Below, one piece after another: positions 1-9,773 of a stretch of DNA of 64,000 nt. Numbering within the stretch: position 1 is the first letter of the stretch; the number at the start of each line of letters is the position of its first letter. This DNA comes from Chloroflexi bacterium TSY (lineage in GTDB: Bacteria > Chloroflexota > Anaerolineae > Caldilineales > Caldilineaceae), in NCBI GenBank assembly GCA_019217005.1, contig JAHBNG010000056.1:1-64000 (forward strand), given 5' to 3'. Position numbers and translations under genes: made by a program. Under the pieces are notes generated by a model. The model did not search any database. It was given only the letters and a program-made list of their open reading frames with translations, and was not told the origin of the DNA.

Positions 1-46
1 TGTCACATTTCTCACCTCATCTCTTTTCTTTTACCAGAAAGTAAAG
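1..46 (-). mobile_element. Truncated end of an IS copy (same family as the IS at 4902-6265)
   Basis: The first 46 bases are the reverse complement of the left end of the IS at 4902-6265, with one mismatch, and end at the same terminal repeat (TTTACCAGAAAGTAAAG). The rest of this copy lies outside the window. It is oriented opposite to the 4902 copy, so the two enclose about 4.9 kb holding two ATPase genes. Confidence 0.85.
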
Positions 47-70
47 TATAAAGTACTTACTCTTATACAG

Positions 71-145
71 ACGCCACGTAAACTTCGGACAATCGGGGCG
101 GTTTTTGTCGAAGGACGATTGTTCGAAGTTTTAATGACGTGGCTA
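71..145. repeat. Imperfect palindromic repeat (family F, copy 1)
   Basis: The arms CCACGTAAACTTCGGACAAT and, read backwards, CCACGTCATTAAAACTTCGA flank a short loop, so the stretch can fold into a hairpin. Related ends occur at 31444-31522 and 42098-42309. It directly abuts the stop codon of the ATPase gene at 146 and could act as its terminator; there is no clear T-run. Confidence 0.5.
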
Positions 146-1387
146 TTAGGAACCAACGAACGTTAGCCATAGAGGTCGTTCTGCGATTTTTTTGCCAGCT
201 TCCTTCACGATATTTACCACCTCATCGGGAACCGACAGCACATCGAAGCCCACGCGATCGTGGCTGACTTCCTGAACAATCCAACGACTGTACGCGGGTG
301 AGAAGAGTTGCAATCCCCCTTCTTTCTTCATCACCAGGCCTCGGTCTTGTATCACCTGTGCAGTACTACCCGCACCTGGAAAGAACTGCTCGATTTCGGT
401 GAGTCCAATAGTCGCGCTTGCGTCATTCACCTGTAGAAGTCCTGCCAGTGCAGTCAAGAAGAGGCGTTCTTCATCTGTCGATTGTTGCCAGTAGTGGGCA
501 AAATGGTTATGAGCCTGCTCCATGAATTCATTCTCAACACGCTCCAGTCGTGCTGGAAGCAGCGGATCCCCACGAAGGCCCGCAACCGTATACGCATCAA
601 AGAGGTAATTGGCCCCCATCTGTAGGAAGAACGGATGCCGACCGCTCAAGGCCATGATGTAGCTCATCTCTTGCTCATTGAATTCAACATCTGTCTCAGC
701 GAGGAGCGCTTTGATGGTCTTTTCGGCGGAATCTTGTTGAAAAGGCTTCAGATAAAACAACTCAAAGATGTTGAAAAAAGGAGAGCCAGCCACTTCCTCA
801 GAATGGGCTAATTTAGAGAGCTTCAGACGACTACTGGTCACAAAGATGAGGCTGATATAGTCACCTGTTGCCAGTATACGAAGATTGGCGAAGAAATCAG
901 CATCCAACTCTGGTGCTTGTGCGACTCGCCCAAACTCATCCAGCAATAGGACGACGCGTCGATTCGTGTTAACATAGATATCGGCAAACAGATCTTGCAG
1001 ATAGAGAACCTTCATGTTGTTCTCTTCCATAAGCTCCTCGATCTCTTCTAAGATTTCAGGGTCCGATATCTGTTCAGCAATGGACTGCAACAGGCGATGC
1101 CAAAAACTGGATGGGGTCAGCTCATTGGCATTCTCGATACCATTCGCGTTCTTGAAACTGAAGTAAACAAATAGATACTCATTGGGATCCAGACCATATT
1201 GCTGAAGAACGTTTGGATTTTGCAAGTGATACAATAAAGACGTTTTTCCAATCCGGCGTTCGCCAATCACCGAGCTATCCTGCCGATTGCGCAATCGACC
1301 GATAATTTGTCGGATCATCTCTTTGCGTCCAAAGAAAGTCTCTGGATCCTGAATAGGCAAATCAATCGTAAATGGGTTGTTACTCAT
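146..1387 (-). CDS. P-loop ATPase (AAA/STAND-like, FxGR-type)
   Basis: A 413-residue predicted cytoplasmic ATPase. Near the N-terminus it has an FFGRKE motif, then a Walker A (GERRIGKTS, about residues 42-50) and a Walker B (VVLLLDEFG, about 145-153), followed by a helical lid and a C-terminal winged-helix-like region. This order is typical of archaeal-ATPase/AAA_35-type proteins of unknown role in Chloroflexota. The same order, down to an FxxxWxQST motif after the lid, recurs in the C-terminal part of the larger gene at 1604-6914, so the two are probably paralogues. No signal peptide or membrane segment is visible. ATG start; AGGAGCAAGGT lies just upstream. Substrate and partner unknown. Confidence 0.85.
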   Translation of the reverse strand: MSNNPFTIDLPIQDPETFFGRKEMIRQIIGRLRNRQDSSVIGERRIGKTSLLYHLQNPNVLQQYGLDPNEYLFVYFSFKNANGIENANELTPSSFWHRLLQSIAEQISDPEILEEIEELMEENNMKVLYLQDLFADIYVNTNRRVVLLLDEFGRVAQAPELDADFFANLRILATGDYISLIFVTSSRLKLSKLAHSEEVAGSPFFNIFELFYLKPFQQDSAEKTIKALLAETDVEFNEQEMSYIMALSGRHPFFLQMGANYLFDAYTVAGLRGDPLLPARLERVENEFMEQAHNHFAHYWQQSTDEERLFLTALAGLLQVNDASATIGLTEIEQFFPGAGSTAQVIQDRGLVMKKEGGLQLFSPAYSRWIVQEVSHDRVGFDVLSVPDEVVNIVKEAGKKIAERPLWLTFVGS

Positions 1388-1439
1388 ACCTTGCTCCTGG
1401 GTATAGACAGTTATGATTGCTCGTCAGTCGAAAGAGTAA

Positions 1440-1546
1440 GGCCATTCCAGAAAAAGAATTACCCATAAAGATAAGCGTTTCACCCTGGAATGGCTTTGGC
1501 TTTTCCCATCGAATTGGGTATTTTATTTTCTGGAAAAGCCTAAAAT
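1440..1546. repeat. Compound palindrome between the two ATPase genes
   Basis: Two nested inverted repeats: GCCATTCCAG (1441-1450) with CTGGAATGGC (1485-1494), and GGCTTTTCC (1498-1506) with GGAAAAGCC (1532-1540). It lies in the 216-bp gap between the two minus-strand ATPase genes and could terminate the upstream one or be a small REP-like repeat. No second copy was noticed in the window. Confidence 0.45.
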
Positions 1547-1603
1547 AGGCTAATTTTCTTCCTGAAAGTCATCCCTATGCTCACTCTTTTCATTGATGAG
1601 CGA

Positions 1604-4600
1604 CTATGATTCCGTTCGTATCTCGATCTCGGGTTCTGTACGATACGATTCTACTTGTGTGCCAAATGGTTTATATTGATCAAGCCACAGTCGAAGCAGA
1701 TCAAATTTAAATTCAAATTGGCGTAGATCCGCGTCCGCTAGAAGCAGCTCACGTGTTGTCAGCGATTGAACAGCAGCCAAAACGCTGGCCCGATCAACGT
1801 CAAGGTCGAAGCGATCAAATAGGCGCATGATGTCACCGAGACTCGCTGTCCCTCCCTCACGCGGGATGGTGCGAGCCATGGCTGTCAGCAGAATTTTCTC
1901 GGTTGCAGTCGATTGATCCCATAGATAATCGAAGTGGTATGTCCCCGCTGTGATCGTGTCGCTCAAAACCTGATTTACATCTTGAAGAGTCAAATAAAAA
2001 TTACCATGCTTTATATAGTGATCCACAAGCTTGCTCCCCAATAATTGAACAAAATAGGGGTGGCCAGCTGTAATGCGCGTAATTTTTTCAATGGCCAGAT
2101 CATCGTAGAATATGATTCCCTTCACTGGCTCGCGGATAATCTGGTCAACCTCCTCTGGGTTCATAAAGCCGATGTCTCTAAAGAGAGAAATGTTAAAGAG
2201 GATCGACCAATATTCTTGAGTGATCTCGCGCAGTTTGTAGGTCCCAGCAAAGATAAAGTCGAGCCGTTCTGTATGCTGCATCAGATGACGCAGATAGGGA
2301 AAGATATCTTTGTCTACTTTGCCATCTTCCACCCGCGTCGCCATTTCTTCAAATTCATCAAACACGAGGAGCAGATGATGATAATCGATTGCGTCCCAAA
2401 CCATTGGGAGGAATTCGCGTTGGAAATACCCGTAAGGATCCGTTTGGAACTTTTCTTCTCGGGGTCGTTTGATGCGATAGCCTCGTTTGACAACGACGCG
2501 TCGAATATTGTAGGCGACCCAGTGCAAAAAGAGATCAACGCCTGAGCTCGTAAAACCTTGCAGATCGAGGACGATCGGGATGAATTTCTCGTCCAGACGG
2601 TGTTCCAATTGATACAAAATTGATGTTTTACCGGTTCGCCGTTGACCGCTCAGAACGATGATATTCTTTTCATATTGACCCTGTAGATGCTCTCGAATAA
2701 AGCGAAAAACCTCTTCGCGTCCAAAGAACATAGCTGGCTCTTTGACAGGCAACCCCTTAATATAGGGATTTACGAAGGTTTCATCCGGCGCGCTTTGTGC
2801 TGATTCATAGTCCGCATCGTAGAGGTCGATCAGGCTTGCATAGGGGATTTGCCGTCCTTTTCGCTCGAGATCGTCGTAACGAATTTGAAAGGGAAGGCGA
2901 ATTTTGCCCGGTTCGTGGGGTTGGATCTGGAACTCCAATCGTGCTTCCCGTTTGGGTGAGAGCAGGTTCACCAATGTTTCGACTTTGTCCCCTGCGGCAA
3001 AACCGTTGCTACTGCTGTTTTCGAGCAGAACATGCATTTGTTCCGCAACGGCATTGCCCTGGTTGCGTACATAGAGGACCACGGAAACGTTGTCGGTAAA
3101 GGGAATACGCTGCGGTTTCAGTTCGAAGTGCAGATCGGCTCTCCCCCGCAATCCATCAAATTCGCGCAAAATGATATCCTGTAGCTTGGGAATCAATAAG
3201 CGCAGCAATCGGTCTTCTGGCGGAAAGTGCTTTTCCTGCAGCTGTCGATCTTCATTGACCAGGATCATTATCGGAGCAGCCAGGTAGGGCACTTTGTTCT
3301 CAAAATCCGAGCGCCCGTAATAGTTCAGATATTGGCTAATGTCGAGCAAGGATTTGAAAATTTGGTTTGTTTCTGCCAACAATGGGTTTTGAACGTTAAG
3401 CGCTTTTACGAGATCATCTTCGATGCGTTCCAAATCGACAACGGTAAGCGCCTTGCTCAGCTCGTTGAGCGTGCGATAGACCAGATAGAGCTCATCACCA
3501 TGGGGGCGCTCGCGCCATGCCGTGAGCGTTTTTTCGGCATTCCCCAATTCAACGGTGAGATTATCTGCATCGACCACTTTCAACATCCGATAGATGAACT
3601 TGCCAAAGTCAAGTGGCGGTGTCTGCTCGCGTAAGTGCCCCAAATTCTGAAAAAGCTCTGGGGGGCTGCTGTTAAAGAGCAAAAAATAACAGCTCTTGAT
3701 TGTCTGGTCTGGGGCGGCATCGAGCATGGCTTTAAGCGCGCGCGAAGCCTGAAGCTGTATATAAGGTTCCTGCTGGGCCAAATCGATCAAGTGTCGAAGC
3801 GCCGCCTCCGGCAAAAGTTGATACAATCCTGTCAGAGGCGTATTCAGGTCGATGTGCAATCGGGCGCGCCGCGCGACCTCCGTCGATTGTGTGTATATCT
3901 GCATATACTCTTTCGTATACCGAAGAGCGTTCGCCTGATCCTCTGCACCGACGGCATCCATGATCTGCTGGCTCAATCTCTCTAGACGTCTGCGTTGGAT
4001 GCGAATGCGGAACGGGCGCGAAATCTCGTTGGCTGCCTCCGCCAGTAGAATGGCAACTGTCACTGGCACAAACAAAATGACCGATAGAAACCAGGCGCGC
4101 AGCGAAGAGGGCCACGACAGTCGATAGGTTTGCCGAATTGCCAAAACATGTACAGTTGCTGACCATCCCACGACGCTAAATAATCCAAGAAACGCAGTGA
4201 CAGCCAGAAATACTAAGACTCCCTCAAACATATCGATGAAATTCGCCATCGTTGGTTCTGTGAGCCCATTATAGCGAATGTCATAGAGATAGGTGTTCTC
4301 TAGCACCGTTCCACCAATGATGAGAATTGCAAATGGCACAAAGAAGAAGAGAGTGGCCGCATTGACGATATAGAGAAAGGAAGTGATAATGTTTTTTAGA
4401 TGGCCTTTTGCATCTGATAGTTTGCCGATGGCCAGATGGACTGCCGATACATATCCAACGTATGCCAGAATCGTAGCCAGTCCAAGATAACTGATTGTGC
4501 CCCACAGAATGTCACCATACGTCAAGGCATCAACAGTACTATCTGGATCAAATTCCACTGAAAAGAAGAGAAAGACAAGCGAAATTCTATAAAACAGGGC

Positions 4601-4901
4601 AACCCACGCTGTGGCGCCAAAGAAGTGTATTAAGTCCAGACTCATCGAACTGCTGTACGTATATTCTTCCCACGGGGGCAACAACAACATACTAAAGAGG
4701 AGAATCGTTAATATTAAATAGACGATGAGTGCCCGGCGTAGCGGTGCTTTCCGTCGAATGCGCTGAAACGTTTCGTGCGGATCAAGAATCACTCCAGCAA
4801 ATGGGGGTGGTTGATTCACATTTTTGGGCATTGTAAACAGAAAGGGAATGGCGCGCATGATCAAGCCGACGAGCCAGACGGGGAGAAAAAGAATGGTTAG
4901 A
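1604..4901 (-). pseudogene. C-terminal part of an IS-split membrane-anchored P-loop ATPase
   Basis: This is the 3' part of a gene whose 5' part lies at 6266-6914. It reads from the IS junction, so the TTG/ATG starts near 4864 are only internal codons. The N-terminal 290 residues hold about six hydrophobic segments resembling a Yip1-type domain. A long helical region follows, then FFGREE, Walker A (SGQRRTGKTS) and Walker B (LLLVFDEFEEM) in the last third, a lid and a winged-helix-like tail. Removing the IS (4902-6265) and one TTAGA duplication joins both parts in frame into a protein of about 1313 residues. As it stands the gene is interrupted; the C-terminal fragment might still be expressed from an internal start. 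Function unknown; the layout suggests a membrane-tethered signalling or remodelling ATPase. Confidence 0.8.
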
Positions 4902-6265
4902 CTTTACTTTCTGGTAAAAGAAAAGAGATGAGGGGAGAAATGTGACAAAAAGCGGTTAGCGTTTCATCCTAAAGGTAGAGAACCCAAAAAGGAGGAAGGA
5001 ATGCTAACCGCGCCAGAAATAACTATAGCAGTACTGATGAATGTATTGCAAGTAACGCCGGTGGGAACAAACGTAAATGTAATGCGTCTGATGTGGGCGA
5101 AGCTGGTGGAGCTTTCGATATGGATCATGGGATATTGCAAGCCTGCTCTCATCGTGGCAAGAAGAAGTGGAGTGGAAAGGGGAATGGGAGGCAAAAAAGT
5201 TAGAAGGATACCGAGTGAAAAGCATAGATATCACAGGGTTCTGGCGACCGAAGCTGCAAGGGAAAGTGAACCGACTCTATAACTCAACGGCTCGTCGGCA
5301 TTGCCCGCGCTCATCTTTGGAGTGATGATAAGCTCGGGGGAGATAGGCGGGAAACGAGTGCCACTGCTCAAGGCAATCATGAGATGCGAGGTAGGCACAA
5401 AGGAAAGTGAGTTTCGGAAAAAGCTGCTGAAAGAGACGAAGAAATCACTGGAGTCAGACGAAGTGGCGGTGGTCGATGCCGGGTTTACAATCAGAGAAAT
5501 GCTAGAAAGCGACGTCGACCGATTTGTCCTTCGGGAAGCGATTAACTGCACAGCGCGCCGCAATGAGTTACCCGAACGTAAGGAAAAAGGCAGACCACCC
5601 GAATATGGTGATATTGTGCGTCCGCTCTCTCGATGCTATAGTGGTCGCCTGATTCGCTATCAAGCATGGCACAATCTCGTCCCCAGGACAACCAAGGTGG
5701 ATACAGCCAACCGCACCTATTCGATTTACGTCTTTCAGGATCCTGCTTATCACACACCTTTGGTTCTGGCGACCGTCATGGCTTTACAAGCTGAAACCAT
5801 TTATCTTTTCTATCTGGAGCGCTGGCCTGTTGAACATCCCCCCCTTGGCTTCCAAGCAGATGATTGGCTTACATCGTCAATTTGTTCATGCCGATGAGGC
5901 TTGCTTCCGCTTACCTGAACTGGGGCTGCTGGCTGGCAATCTTCTTTCCCATTTAGCCGCTTCTCTTCCTCCCATACCGACTGGCTACTGGGATCGAGAG
6001 CCTCAAGCCACTCCCGGCCGTTTGCGCCGCGTTCTCTCGAGTGCTCTTTTTCCAACTCCCGACCAACTCGACCCTGACTTTCGGAAAAAGGCCTCGGTTT
6101 CACACCATTTCCCTAAAGGCGTTCTCGCTCATCGCCGCCTCAATGCCGCTGCTTAAACTAGCCGAGCACTATTTTTACATTTTATCCCGTTTTTTCAGGG
6201 TGGATTCTTTTTTCCGCCCCTTTCGGTTTGCCCTTTGTCACTCAAGCCTTTACCAGAAAGTAAAG
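4902..6265 (+). mobile_element. Insertion sequence, 1364 bp, 5-bp target duplication
   Basis: Terminal inverted repeats are CTTTACTTTCTGGTAAA at 4902-4918 and its exact reverse complement at 6249-6265. The flanks carry a direct duplication TTAGA (4897-4901 and 6266-6270). A second, inverted copy of its left end is at 1-46. The transposase gene inside is frameshifted. I could not assign the IS family; the encoded fragments look like a DDE (IS4-superfamily) enzyme. Confidence 0.85.
5001..6156 (+). pseudogene. Frameshifted DDE-type transposase
   Basis: Three reading-frame segments follow one another in the same direction: about 5001-5282, 5301-5897 and 5830-6156. The middle one carries a VVDAGFTIREML stretch typical of a DDE catalytic core and ends in YLERWPVEHPPLG; the third continues with a helical tail. 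At least two frameshifts separate them, so the enzyme cannot be made in one piece without recoding. It fills the IS at 4902-6265 and is its own transposase. Family not determined. Confidence 0.7.
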
Positions 6266-6914
6266 TTAGAATAATGATCAAAAAAGCCTGCCATGTGGAG
6301 AGACTGCTGAGGTTCACGAGCGCAACGGTAAAGTAGATAATAAATCCAGGCCAACTGATCCATAAGAACAAAACATCCAAGGGGCTCAAATTGTCTGCCA
6401 CAAAATCGCCAACCGAAGGGATCGAAAGGATGGCCCAGGAAAGGATACTGAAGAAACCAGACATCAGGAAGACAGCCGTAAATAAGCTACTGATAGAAAT
6501 TGTGATGTTTAATATTGACTTTGTCGTCATTCTGATCAAAATCACCAGAATCGGCATTGCCAAGAGGCTGGCACTGAAGATTAGCAAGTAGTGGTACCAA
6601 AGCAAAGCGTCTGCACGTAAACCTTCGATCACAAAGAGGAGAACCAGTCCCTGAATTGGGTGAAAGGCAAAAAGCTGCGCAAATATATGATCCCTTGTTG
6701 GTTCTGGTTCAATTTGGGTCCCACCATTCTGAATAATAATGTACAACCCGAGAAGTACGCCGACTAGATAGAGAAGTGATCCCAACCAGAAGTATCCCCC
6801 TTTACCTACTTTGCTAAATGCAATGTGGGGCGTAAATGGAATCTGACCGATGATCGCCCAAGGGCGCAGTCCTTTGAAAAGTATGTTACGTGTGGTCGTA
6901 AGAATCGTCTGCAT
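6266..6914 (-). pseudogene. N-terminal part of the IS-split membrane-anchored ATPase
   Basis: About 216 residues encoding the start of the gene that continues at 1604-4901. It begins MQTILTTTRNIL, has a short cytoplasmic lead and about five hydrophobic segments, consistent with a Yip1-like membrane domain. The next fragment has a second such domain, so the intact protein would carry two in tandem before its ATPase. Past 6266 the frame runs into the IS and adds about 20 foreign residues before a stop. AGGATACC precedes the ATG. The 80-nt structured element at 6930-7010 lies immediately upstream in the same orientation. Confidence 0.75.
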
Positions 6915-6929
6915 GGTATCCTGTCTTCG

Positions 6930-7010
6930 TGCCTATCCGAAAAGTTCTATAACGATGCACTCTTATTCGAAAAGCTGGTTGAACTCACAACCACTTTTTG
7001 GATAGGTTCT
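6930..7010 (-). repeat. Structured upstream element (family C), copy 1
   Basis: Read on the minus strand it starts AGAACCTATCCAAAAAGTGG and ends in ACTTTTCGGATAGGCACG, giving a long outer stem around an inner hairpin. It is the most diverged of four copies (others at 19662, 24168 and 31523). Its 3' edge is about 15 bases from the ATG of the membrane-ATPase gene. Whether it acts as RNA, as a promoter or as a miniature transposon cannot be decided from sequence alone. Confidence 0.7.
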
Positions 7011-7125
7011 TAGCTGGCTCCAGTAGCTTTTCGTATGATGACAACACCATCAATGGTGAATCACATCAAGTGTATCTCCTTAAATGTGATTGCCATCTAA
7101 TCAATGTCTCACTCATCTCTCTATC

Positions 7126-7211
7126 ATTCTCCATCAGCTTTCAGCAACTCAGCCTATCTGTGAGACTGGCTATCCTATCGGCTCTCAGAGGCTGACATGC
7201 TGATGGAGAAT
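7126..7211. repeat. Hairpin with 13-bp perfect arms
   Basis: ATTCTCCATCAGC (7126-7138) is matched exactly by GCTGATGGAGAAT (7199-7211), enclosing a 60-base loop. No second copy noticed in the window. Could be a decayed miniature element. Confidence 0.45.
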
Positions 7212-7419
7212 AGCTGATGACTAACAGCTAGATAAAAAACCAGGTGAAATCTAAAGCAACTATCATTGAGGACTCATCTACCACAAGTGTGCAGTGTTGT
7301 ATATTTCAGAGGACGTAGTTGTCTTCTACGTATGTTGGGAGATGAGCATCATGTTGTACGATAGCTCATCAAGAAAAGAGATCAGAATCGTGCCTATCAA
7401 TTTGGGGTTCTATACGACA

Positions 7420-7494
7420 GTGTGTCCCAAAGTGTGTAAATGGAGACCTCTCAGTCAGAGAATCTACTCCATTTATACACTTTGTGGTACACAC
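7420..7494. repeat. 75-bp palindromic repeat (family G), copy 1
   Basis: Arms GTGTGTCCCAAAGTGTGTAA and, reversed, GTGTGTACCACAAAGTGTAT flank a core TCTCAGTCAGAGA that is itself nearly palindromic. A related element with the same core (in the other direction) is at 54662-54737. It looks like a small dispersed REP/MITE-type repeat. Confidence 0.55.
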
Positions 7495-7856
7495 CCTTCT
7501 ATACTGCGGTTGTATTGATGATAGGTCAATGAGGGCAATACGTTGGCATTCGATCAAATACACCACTTTTGATACTTCGATTCTTGAAATGGTCTCTTTT
7601 TTCTGATTTTCGTCGCTCTAATCAATATTGACGCTGTGATTTCGTGAAAACTTTCATCGACATTGCAAAGCTCGACAAAAATCGTTGTGATTTACCGGAA
7701 ACTAAAGTAAATGAGACATCAAACTTTGACAGAATTGTCAACTCCTTTGCCAGCCATTTCAGATTGGGGACTAGCTTGCAAGAATATATTGCAAAGAGAA
7801 AGAACCGCATCGGCTGTCCAGCAAGAGGCTCAACCAGGCATACAACTTACCCATTT

Positions 7857-8702
7857 TTAACGCCCGGCAAGTCCTGTTGTCAACAAGGATTCAGTAATAC
7901 GCCGTTGGACCAGTAGATAGAAGATCACAATCGGCAATGAGGTAAAGACGGCCCCAGCCATGATCATCCCTTGTTCACTCCAATACTCGCTATTGAAGAT
8001 CGTCAATCCAACTGGCAGGGTACGCATCTCGTTGCTGTTCAGAACGATGAGGGGCCAAGTAAAGCTGTTGTAGTTCCACAAGAACTCAAAAATCGCCAAG
8101 GTCACGACGGCGGATGCCGAAAGCGGCAAGATGATATGTCGATAGACACCCAGTTTGGAGCACCCATCGATAATCGCAGCCTCTTCCATTTCGCGGGGAA
8201 TCGTCAAGAAGAACTGGCGGAGGAAAAAGACAGCAAAGAAGCCTGCCGGTGCAGGCCAAATCAAGGCATGATAGGTGTCGATCCACCCAAAAGCGTAGAC
8301 GATCAGAAAGGTCGGGATCAATGTGACCTCTCTGGGGATTAGTAGACTGGCACCAAAGATTAGAAAAAGCCAATCGCGACCAGGAAACTCCATCCGCGCA
8401 AAAGCATAGGCAGCCAAAGACGCCACCATCACCACTAACACTGTTGTCGAAGTGGCAACAAACAAACTATTAATCAGCCACCGAACAATCGGCAATTCGG
8501 GGCGGTCGGCATGTGGAATAAAGAGGTCTAGATAGTTTGCCATCGTTGGTGGGCTCGGAATAAAGGTCGGTGGCCACTTTAGAATTTGGCCCTCTTGCAT
8601 AAACGACTGACCAATAATCCAGACCGCAGGCGCAGCGACAAAGATCGTCAGCCCAATCAAGAATAGATAAGTGAGAATGTCTCCAAGACGAAGCCGATGC
8701 AA
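7857..8702 (-). CDS. Sugar ABC transporter permease, MalG-like
   Basis: 281 residues with six predicted membrane helices and the EAA-loop region typical of binding-protein-dependent permeases (EMEEAAIIDGCSKLGVYRHI, about residues 175-194). It would form the inner-membrane channel with the permease at 8723-9667 and receive substrate from the binding protein at 9774-11298. The start is TTG (MHRLRLGD) preceded by AAAGGATTTTTCAA, a good ribosome site. The gene ends the operon. The cognate ATPase is not in the window and is probably a shared MsmX/UgpC-type subunit elsewhere. Substrate unknown; the family moves mono- and oligosaccharides or glycerol-phosphates. Confidence 0.88.
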   Translation of the reverse strand: MHRLRLGDILTYLFLIGLTIFVAAPAVWIIGQSFMQEGQILKWPPTFIPSPPTMANYLDLFIPHADRPELPIVRWLINSLFVATSTTVLVVMVASLAAYAFARMEFPGRDWLFLIFGASLLIPREVTLIPTFLIVYAFGWIDTYHALIWPAPAGFFAVFFLRQFFLTIPREMEEAAIIDGCSKLGVYRHIILPLSASAVVTLAIFEFLWNYNSFTWPLIVLNSNEMRTLPVGLTIFNSEYWSEQGMIMAGAVFTSLPIVIFYLLVQRRITESLLTTGLAGR

Positions 8703-8722
8703 TTGAAAAATCCTTTCGTTCT

Positions 8723-9667
8723 CTAATATTCTACACGTCTACCCAAAACACGGAACTGAAGCAGGCTCACTCCGAGCATAAACAGGGCGAGCATGATCGC
8801 CATTGCGGCCGCGTATCCCATGTGGTAGTAGCGCCAAGCGGTTTGATATAAGTATAGAATCAACGGGTAGGAAGCATAGCCCGGTCCACCTTGGGTCAAG
8901 ATATAAGGTTGTCCAAAGACCTGCATGTGTCCAATGAATTGGGTCACCAAGACCAACAAGAGGGTTGGGCGCAGCAGGGGGAGCGTGATGCGGGTGAAAC
9001 GGCGCCATGCGTTGGCACCATCTAATTGAGCCGCTTCGTAGAGACTATTGGGAATGGCATAGAGACCGGAGAGAAAGATCAGCATCGGAAACCCCAGCGT
9101 CCACCACACCGTCGCCAACGAGAGCGAAGGCATAACCAGAATCGTCTCTCCCAGAAAACGGAGCGGTTTGATACCGATCAATGCCAAAAAGTAGTTGAGT
9201 AGCCCATTGGTATTGAGAACGCGCTGCATGATGATGCCCATTACCGAAATGGACAAAATGGTCGGCACATACAATATGATGCGAAAGAAGGTTTGGCCCC
9301 GTAAAATACCTCGCAGCGCAACCGCCGCGGCCAGCGGCACAATCAAGTTGCCAATGACGGTCAGTATGGCAAAATAGAACGAATTAAAGAAGCTGATCCA
9401 AAAGAGCGAATCTTGGAACAACTCGATGTAGTTCTGAAGACCAATGAACTCTCGCGTATTGTATAAGAGTTCCCACTCGGAAAAGCTCAAGCCGATCGCA
9501 AAGATCATCGGTCCCAGGAGAAAAGTGAGAAAAAATAGACCATAAGGCAGAATGAATGCATAAGCAATGAGAGCATCCCGCCATTTGACGCGCCAACTCC
9601 GTTCCTGTAAAGATAGAACCCTCACCCGACTTGCGTCCGTTGGTTGAATGGCACTCTGAGTACTCAT
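8723..9667 (-). CDS. Sugar ABC transporter permease, MalF-like
   Basis: 314 residues: a cytoplasmic lead of about 30 residues, then six predicted membrane helices and an EAA loop (NSLYEAAQLDGANAWRRFTR, about residues 204-223). It is the partner of the MalG-like permease 20 bases downstream. ATG start; the neighbourhood (binding protein, then two permeases) is the standard CUT1 order. The gene itself is intact, but the upstream binding-protein gene is broken, so the system is probably inactive. Confidence 0.88.
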   Translation of the reverse strand: MSTQSAIQPTDASRVRVLSLQERSWRVKWRDALIAYAFILPYGLFFLTFLLGPMIFAIGLSFSEWELLYNTREFIGLQNYIELFQDSLFWISFFNSFYFAILTVIGNLIVPLAAAVALRGILRGQTFFRIILYVPTILSISVMGIIMQRVLNTNGLLNYFLALIGIKPLRFLGETILVMPSLSLATVWWTLGFPMLIFLSGLYAIPNSLYEAAQLDGANAWRRFTRITLPLLRPTLLLVLVTQFIGHMQVFGQPYILTQGGPGYASYPLILYLYQTAWRYYHMGYAAAMAIMLALFMLGVSLLQFRVLGRRVEY

Positions 9668-9773
9668 CCTAGCTGATCCTTTGCCACTTCGATATTAAAC
9701 CTCTATTGCACATATTGTTGACTTTGTTGGATAGCTGGTTGACGCATACCCAACCAACTATCCAACAAACCAA

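Larger units (their letters stand above)
7011..7856. other. Intergenic stretch with two hairpins, no convincing gene
   Basis: The region separates the divergent ends of the ATPase gene and the sugar permease gene. Open frames here are short and show no domain or good ribosome site. It holds two palindromes, annotated separately. A TAG-rich, AT-rich character and absence of codon bias suggest noncoding or decayed DNA. Confidence 0.55.

Noticed and set aside
2045..2545. 166-codon plus-strand frame
   Set aside because: Antisense to the ATPase Walker region; the minus strand has the motifs.
1..6265. Composite transposon formed by the two inverted IS copies at 1-46 and 4902-6265
   Set aside because: The 4902 copy has its own TTAGA duplication inside a single gene that continues on its far side, so it is an independent insertion.
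7644..7916. 90-codon plus-strand frame in the gap after the first ATPase locus
   Set aside because: No recognisable domain, no ribosome site, and it overlaps the end of the permease gene.
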